Below, one piece after another: positions 36,101 to 37,189 of a stretch of 37,189 nt of DNA; position 1 is the stretch's first letter, and each line of letters starts with the position of its first letter. Where the stretch lies: positions 1-37,189 of the forward strand of contig NZ_VJOT01000003.1 in assembly GCF_011087585.1 (NCBI RefSeq), written 5' to 3'. Made by a program: the position numbers and the translations under genes. This stretch comes from Neochlamydia sp. AcF84 (GTDB lineage: Bacteria; Chlamydiota; Chlamydiia; Chlamydiales; Parachlamydiaceae). The notes beneath the pieces are model-generated. The model ran no database searches, was not told where the DNA came from, and saw only the letters and a list, made by a program, of their open reading frames with translations.

Positions 36101-36328
36101 GTGAAGGGCTCCATAGCACGCTTTCGTCCAGTTGTCGTGACAGCTCTAGTAGCAGCATTAGGATTTTTGCCTATGGCATTAGCACAAGGGGCAGGAGCTG
36201 AAGTGCAGAAACCTTTGGCCACTGTGGTCATTGGGGGTCTTATTAGCTCCACTTTGTTAACCTTAGTCGTATTACCAGCTTTATATATTCTTACTATCTC
36301 TTTAAAAGAATTTAAAACTTTTAAATAA
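33107..36328 (+). CDS. czcA: CzcA-type heavy-metal efflux RND pump
   Basis: About 1,073 residues, full length. N-terminal FSITYRYLILAATACAMLLG (TM1), then KNLPMDAVPDITNNQVQINT; large periplasmic pore domains; TM2-6 around 370-540 and TM8-12 around 865-1065. The fourth helix reads LGALDFGLIIDGAVIIVENC, carrying the DFG-xxx-DG-xxxx-EN signature of divalent-metal HME-RND pumps (CzcA, CnrA, NccA); CusA-type copper/silver pumps differ here. It expels Zn, Co, Cd or Ni from the periplasm using proton flow; the exact metal cannot be told. ATG at 33107 is preferred, with AGAAGG about 9 bases upstream, over the upstream ATG at 33086. The operon (outer-membrane factor, adaptor, pump) is complete, with no metal sensor gene adjacent. 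Confidence 0.95.
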   Translation: MIEKILNFSITYRYLILAATACAMLLGISALKNLPMDAVPDITNNQVQINTLAIGLTPMEVEKRVTFPIEAALSGIPGLESTRSLSRNGFSQITAIFNDQVNIYFARQQINEKLMDVRNILPAEAESKMGPISTGLSEIFMWSVDYSPEMRPSKQQEAGLGWHADGSYLTPEGQVLKTDAELASYLRTVQDWIITPQIKAVKGIAGVDAQGGFIRQYHVEPSPEKMMAFNISLQDLLTAIEENNLNGGAGYIERGGESLIVKADGRIENQENIGNIVVAMRENMPIFIHDVAEISIGKELRSGSASKDGKEVVIGTALMLIGENSRSVAEAVKEKLQWINTTLPLGIIAQPVLNRSKLIDTTIQTVARNLIEGALLVIVILFVFLGNFRAALITALVIPISMLITAIGMVQAKISGNLMSLGALDFGLIIDGAVIIVENCLRRLGEKQKAQGKNLQIEERLEEVRQASKEMIQPSVYGQAIIIAVYLPILTLSGVEGKMFHPMALTVLFALLSAFALSLTFIPAMVAIWITNTIRERENFFISKAKKVYECLLWRILSFPYLVATVAIFMVAAALILFSFLGQEFIPTLDEQDLAIQVSRIPSTSLTQATSMQLQIEKALNKFDEVAFVYSKTGTAEMASDPMPPYASDTFVILKPRYEWPDAKRTKENLVKAIETSLKKLPGNIYEFTQPVEMRFNELIAGVRSDLAVKVYGDDYKVLKKTAEAIAQVMQQLPGAADVTVDKTDGLPTLEININRNILSRYHLNIKEVVEMVGVAIGGGKAGTLFEGDRRYDIIVRLPEKLRNDLLALSRLPIRLPLATRKANKKIDFPYIPLGEVANLDVTTGLNQIRRENGKRVVIIQANIRGADMSTFVKLAKKKIGEEVKIPAGYWIAWGGQFENLIAAKERLLIVVPAAFLLIFILLYVAFHSIRQAFLVFSAIPLAFTGGIVALWWQGILFSISAAIGFIALSGIAILNSLVLINCINQRILKEASAKEAIVKGSIARFRPVVVTALVAALGFLPMALAQGAGAEVQKPLATVVIGGLISSTLLTLVVLPALYILTISLKEFKTFK

Positions 36329-36454
36329 AAATAACGGATTAATTTTTCTAAATTGATTTAAAAATCCAGTTTCTTCAGCAAGACGCTGGTATTTTAAGGG
36401 AGCTTTTCAATCCAAAATAAATAGCTAAGAATGTTGAATGGTAACTATTCAGAC

Positions 36455-37180
36455 GGCCTTGTTGCGTAAATGAACTAATAGCTGTCTGTTTAAGGCGCAG
36501 CCTTTATCTAGAAGCTAGCACCCACTGCCCTTGGGGCATTCCAAGTACTGTCATCTTATTCATCGCCAAAAATTTAGCATATAATTCCGCTCGCTGATAG
36601 GGCAGTTTTCTAGAGCGAAAATCTCCTCCAAATCTTCGCCCTCCGCTTTGCGTTGCCATGCTGGCGCACTTTCTACTCTCCTTCGCCATAGACCTTTACC
36701 CCTGAAGTCAAAGGCTATGTCTGTTGGACGCTTTAAGGCTTAAATTTTTAAGCTCTTGTCCAAGCTCTTTAGCGCGTCTACAGATGCGGGTATAGCAAAG
36801 AACAGGCAACCTTGGAAGCTAGCAAAGTAATCAAAGACAAAAGAAATCCTTAGAATAGGTTAGGAAGGATAGATGATAAACAGCTCTAATCATCAACATG
36901 CGTAGGATAGCGTCAGCAGAGTAAATTCTTGGGGGTCCTTTCTTACCCGTGCTTTTATTTTCTCTCCATCCTTTAATGGTTTCATCCGAAAACCATAAAG
37001 TTATGCTTCCTCTTTGTTCTAAAGCTTTGTTATACTCGGACCCATTACGTATGCGGTAGTTAAGCTTTTTTCATAGCTTGCCTGTAGTTTTGCTTTAGCA
37101 AATTAAATTTTATAGCTCTTAGCTGTTAAAGAGCAATCTTATTGCCTACTCTTCTTAGCATTTACGCAACAACGCAAGCC
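36455..37180 (-). mobile_element. Internally deleted IS5-family (IS903-like) insertion sequence
   Basis: About 726 bases bounded by inverted ends: GGCCTTGTTGCGTAAATG (36455-36472) and, reversed, GGCTTGCGTTGTTGCGTAAATG (37159-37180); 14 bases are identical at 36459-36472 and 37159-37172, and the start resembles IS903 ends. The right end carries about 4 extra bases. It holds a broken transposase on the minus strand. Complete elements of this group are about 1 kb. The flanking 9 bases (TATTCAGAC and TATCTACAT) differ, so no clear target duplication. Confidence 0.8.
36504..37073 (-). pseudogene. Degraded IS5/IS903-type transposase
   Basis: Reading the minus strand, the first part (37070-36831) gives NYRIRNGSEYNKALEQRGSI followed by TLWFSDETIKGWRE and KGPPRIYSADAILRMLMIRA, the N-terminus of IS5-family transposases. 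It ends at a stop at 36831. The start ATG (37071-37073) is out of frame by one base at a run of six A. Later frames give CYTRICRRAKEL and VKVYGEGE-stop-KVRQHGNAKRR, the middle catalytic region, with frameshifts and TGG changed to TAG. The end NKMTVLGMPQGQWVLASR (to 36504) matches a transposase C-terminus. Most of the second half is missing. Non-functional. Confidence 0.82.
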
Positions 37181-37189
37181 TATCTACAT

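Noticed and set aside
36504-36689. A 61-codon frame as a stand-alone small gene
   Set aside because: Its end matches a transposase C-terminus and it lies between IS inverted ends, so it belongs to the IS pseudogene.

Overview
The window is AT-rich DNA from a member of the phylum Chlamydiae, most likely an amoeba-associated Parachlamydiaceae lineage (Neochlamydia / Protochlamydia / Parachlamydia type). This is inferred from gene content and order, not from a database search. The evidence is: (i) a pyrH-frr-(tRNAs)-mcsA-mcsB block and a tolQ-tolR-tolA-tolB-pal block with dsbD divergent from tolQ, both orders known from Chlamydia; (ii) genes lost by Chlamydiaceae but kept by environmental chlamydiae (metK, murI); and (iii) eukaryote-like effector candidates, namely an F-box protein and an F-box-like/LRR protein. 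IS remnants and intergenic repeats fit the repeat-rich genomes of amoeba symbionts.

Layout. 1-2.6 kb: a small F-box protein, a palindromic MITE-like element, and a secreted CocE/NonD-type serine hydrolase. 2.7-6.5 kb (minus): pyrH and frr (translation and nucleotide metabolism), tRNA-Glu and tRNA-Lys, then mcsA-mcsB (arginine kinase-type stress module, with an unusual McsB active site). 6.7-9.5 kb (minus): a dispersed repeat, a small secreted protein, a membrane-anchored TPR protein and an EamA/DMT transporter. 9.6-13.8 kb: a 1,080-residue TPR protein divergent from an orphan OmpR/PhoB-type response regulator. 13.85 kb: a second, inverted copy of the 6.7-kb repeat. 14.2-17.8 kb (minus): NFACT/RqcH-like protein, metK and murI. 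17.8-23.3 kb (minus): a LysM/coiled-coil protein and the Tol-Pal envelope machine. 23.4-25.6 kb: dsbD. 26.1-27.3 kb: F-box-like/LRR protein with a 138-bp internal tandem repeat. 27.8-30.5 kb (minus): an 888-residue protein of unrecognised family whose C-terminal half looks like a PLP-dependent fold-type-I enzyme. 30.7-36.3 kb: a complete tripartite heavy-metal RND efflux operon (OMF, MFP, CzcA-type pump). 36.45-37.18 kb: an internally deleted IS5/IS903-type insertion sequence.

How the parts work together. The Tol-Pal genes, LysM protein, MurI and DsbD form an envelope/peptidoglycan neighbourhood: TolQRA energise the inner membrane, TolB-Pal link to the outer membrane and peptidoglycan, MurI makes D-glutamate, and DsbD carries reductant to the periplasm. 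MetK with the NFACT protein, and pyrH-frr with the tRNAs, are housekeeping blocks. The F-box and LRR proteins are probable host-directed factors. The CzcCBA-like operon would expel divalent metals, which could matter in metal-rich amoebal vacuoles. The most unusual observations are the 888-aa PLP-like protein, the inverted pair of about 127-bp repeats flanking a 7-kb segment, the palindromic element near the F-box gene, and the altered McsB active-site motifs.
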